A DNA stretch of 64,000 nt from Pseudomonas tolaasii NCPPB 2192 (GTDB taxonomy: Bacteria; Pseudomonadota; Gammaproteobacteria; Pseudomonadales; Pseudomonadaceae): positions 1,984,001 through 2,048,000 of the forward strand of contig NZ_PHHD01000001.1 of NCBI RefSeq assembly GCF_002813445.1, read 5' to 3'. Within the stretch, counting starts at the first letter, position 1, and every line of letters starts with the position of its first letter. Positions 62,941 to 64,000 of this stretch are shown here, one piece after another. The notes beneath the pieces are model-generated. The model did no database searches, was not told where the DNA came from, and worked only from the letters and a program-made list of their open reading frames with translations. Made by a program: the position numbers and the translations under genes.

Positions 62941-63927
62941 ATGCTTGAAGTGGTAACACCAGGTGTTTCGCAGCGCCTGTGGGTACTGGTAGTGCGCCGA
63001 GGTTCAGTGGGCGTATTTCTGGCGATCCTGCTGGGGTTTGCCGTGGCGGCGCCGAACTTTTTGTCGGTGGGCAACCTCGCCAATGTGTTCAGCCAGTCGG
63101 CGATTCTCGGCGTGCTGGCCTTCGGGCTGACCTGTGTGATTGTCGGCGGCGGCTCGAATGTGATCGCCGGCGGGCTCGACCTTTCACTGGCCGCCAATCT
63201 GGGGCTGTGCGCCGCCGTTTTCAGTCGCCTGAATAACGCGGGGCTGGACCTCTGGCAGACCTTGCTGCTGACCCTGGCGTGCGGCCTGGCGGTCGGTCTG
63301 CTCAATGGCTTGGCCGTGGTGGTGCTGCGGTTGCCGCCGCTGCTGGCGACACTGGCGAGCATGAATGTACTGGCCGGGCTTGAGCTGGTGCTGACGGAAA
63401 ACACCGTGGTATCCACCGACTCGCCACTGCTGGATCTGCTCAGCGGCGGCGCCTGGCTGGGCGTACCGGCGCTGGCCTGGGTATTGCTGGTGACGGCAGG
63501 GTTGTTGACGGTGTTGATCCAGCATTCGGCCTACGGCCTGCGCCTGTATGCGGTGGGCGAATATCCCTTGGCTGCCGAAGCGGCGGGTTTGCGCGTGCCG
63601 GTTTATGTGCTGTCGAGCTACCTGTTGTCGGGGCTGTGCGCTGCGGTGGCCGCGCTGTGTTCGGCAGCGTTTTTCAGCGGCAGTACCACCGGCTCCGGCG
63701 ACATGTTGCTGTCAGTGGTGGCCATCGCCTTTCTCGGCGTGGTGTTTTCAAGACGGTTGGTGGCGAGCATCCCTGGCACGTTGCTGGCGGCGTTGCTGAT
63801 CGGGTTTCTGATCAATGGTTTTCAGTTGCTCAATGTGTCGAGCTTCTGGGTCAACGGCGTGCAAGGGCTGTTGATATTGTTGGTGGTCGCGGCTTCCAGT
63901 GCATTGAATAAAGAGGGGACCTCATGA
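62941..63927 (+). CDS. Sugar ABC transporter permease (RbsC-like)
   Basis: A 328-residue permease with about nine membrane helices (for example VGVFLAILLGFAVAAPNFLS near the start). It has the BPD_transp_2 hallmark VIVGGGSNVIAGGLDLSLAA and a coupling loop AVGEYPLAAEAAGLRVPVYV. The start at 62941 follows the ATPase stop directly. Its TGA overlaps the second permease ATG by four bases. Two different permease genes in one operon suggest a heterodimeric channel. Confidence 0.92.
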   Translation: MLEVVTPGVSQRLWVLVVRRGSVGVFLAILLGFAVAAPNFLSVGNLANVFSQSAILGVLAFGLTCVIVGGGSNVIAGGLDLSLAANLGLCAAVFSRLNNAGLDLWQTLLLTLACGLAVGLLNGLAVVVLRLPPLLATLASMNVLAGLELVLTENTVVSTDSPLLDLLSGGAWLGVPALAWVLLVTAGLLTVLIQHSAYGLRLYAVGEYPLAAEAAGLRVPVYVLSSYLLSGLCAAVAALCSAAFFSGSTTGSGDMLLSVVAIAFLGVVFSRRLVASIPGTLLAALLIGFLINGFQLLNVSSFWVNGVQGLLILLVVAASSALNKEGTS

Positions 63928-64000
63928 CGCTGCGCACATGGTTACCGCTGACGTTGCCTGTGGTATTTGCCGTTATCGTGGTGGTGTTCGCATTACAGGC
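63924..64000 (+). CDS. Second ABC permease, N-terminal fragment (cut by window edge)
   Basis: Only the first 25 residues are visible, MTLRTWLPLTLPVVFAVIVV and on, which form the first membrane helix after a short basic start. The ATG at 63924 overlaps the previous stop (ATGA). By position it should be the partner permease of the sugar importer. The remainder lies outside the window. Confidence 0.7.
   Translation, partial: MTLRTWLPLTLPVVFAVIVVVFALQ

Overview
The window is a stretch of chromosome from a Pseudomonas of the fluorescens group. The evidence is indirect but consistent. The DNA is GC-rich, and the long trifunctional PutA (1317 aa), the CvrA/NhaP2 antiporter and the waaF-waaC-waaG-waaP-kinase order are all of Pseudomonas type. 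Many paired REP palindromes with the GTGGGAGC...GCCCGCGATG core also occur. No rRNA, tRNA, complete insertion sequence, prophage or CRISPR array was seen.

Region 1 (1-16273, minus strand) is one long, tightly packed operon. Most neighbours overlap by ATGA or a few bases. It encodes an aryl-polyene-type (APE) pathway related to xanthomonadin/flexirubin pigments. The genes include ketosynthases, a chain-length-factor-like protein, a ketoreductase, two dehydratase domains (one fused to an acyl-AMP ligase) and two acyl carrier proteins. Others encode an aromatic amino acid ammonia-lyase, a thioesterase, acyltransferases, a glycosyltransferase and a methyltransferase. An FAD oxidoreductase, a LolA-like carrier, an MMPL exporter and a DUF3261 lipoprotein complete the set. 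Together they would make a starter acid, extend it to a conjugated polyene, attach it to a lipid and move it to the outer membrane. The last gene runs off the left edge.

Region 2 (16274-21308) is a small-gene patchwork: an orphan ParA ATPase, a mosaic repeat, a strongly structured non-coding element before a DUF3077/DUF6124-like gene, trxC, a higBA toxin-antitoxin pair, an internally deleted acetyltransferase remnant and selO. Region 3 (21320-31124) holds mscK, cvrA, a chemoreceptor with a likely FliA promoter, a TIGR02449 coiled-coil gene with zapA, and an acyl-CoA dehydrogenase.

Region 4 (31133-37602) is the proline-use locus. putA and putP are divergent, and the gap between them is studded with GTTGCA sites that fit the PutA operator. 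Region 5 (37791-45002) carries an isolated T6SS vgrG plus DUF4123 adaptor with no effector gene behind it, then rlmJ, msrA and a PAS/GAF/GGDEF/EAL protein whose GGDEF motif is degenerate. Region 6 (45232-52952) holds aceEF, with two matching operator palindromes around its likely promoter, and the divergent glnE.

Region 7 (53203-60152, plus strand) is the LPS inner-core operon: waaF, waaC, waaG, waaP and three further kinase-like genes. Region 8 (60261-64000) is a sugar-type ABC importer preceded by a near-consensus sigma-54 promoter and dyad sites. It is cut by the right edge.

The most unusual observations are a REP doublet inserted in frame into the signal-peptide region of the LolA-like gene, the TTTAGTAG-loop structured element at 17646-17816, the paired aceE operators, the sigma-54 signature on the ABC operon, and the effector-less vgrG/adaptor pair.
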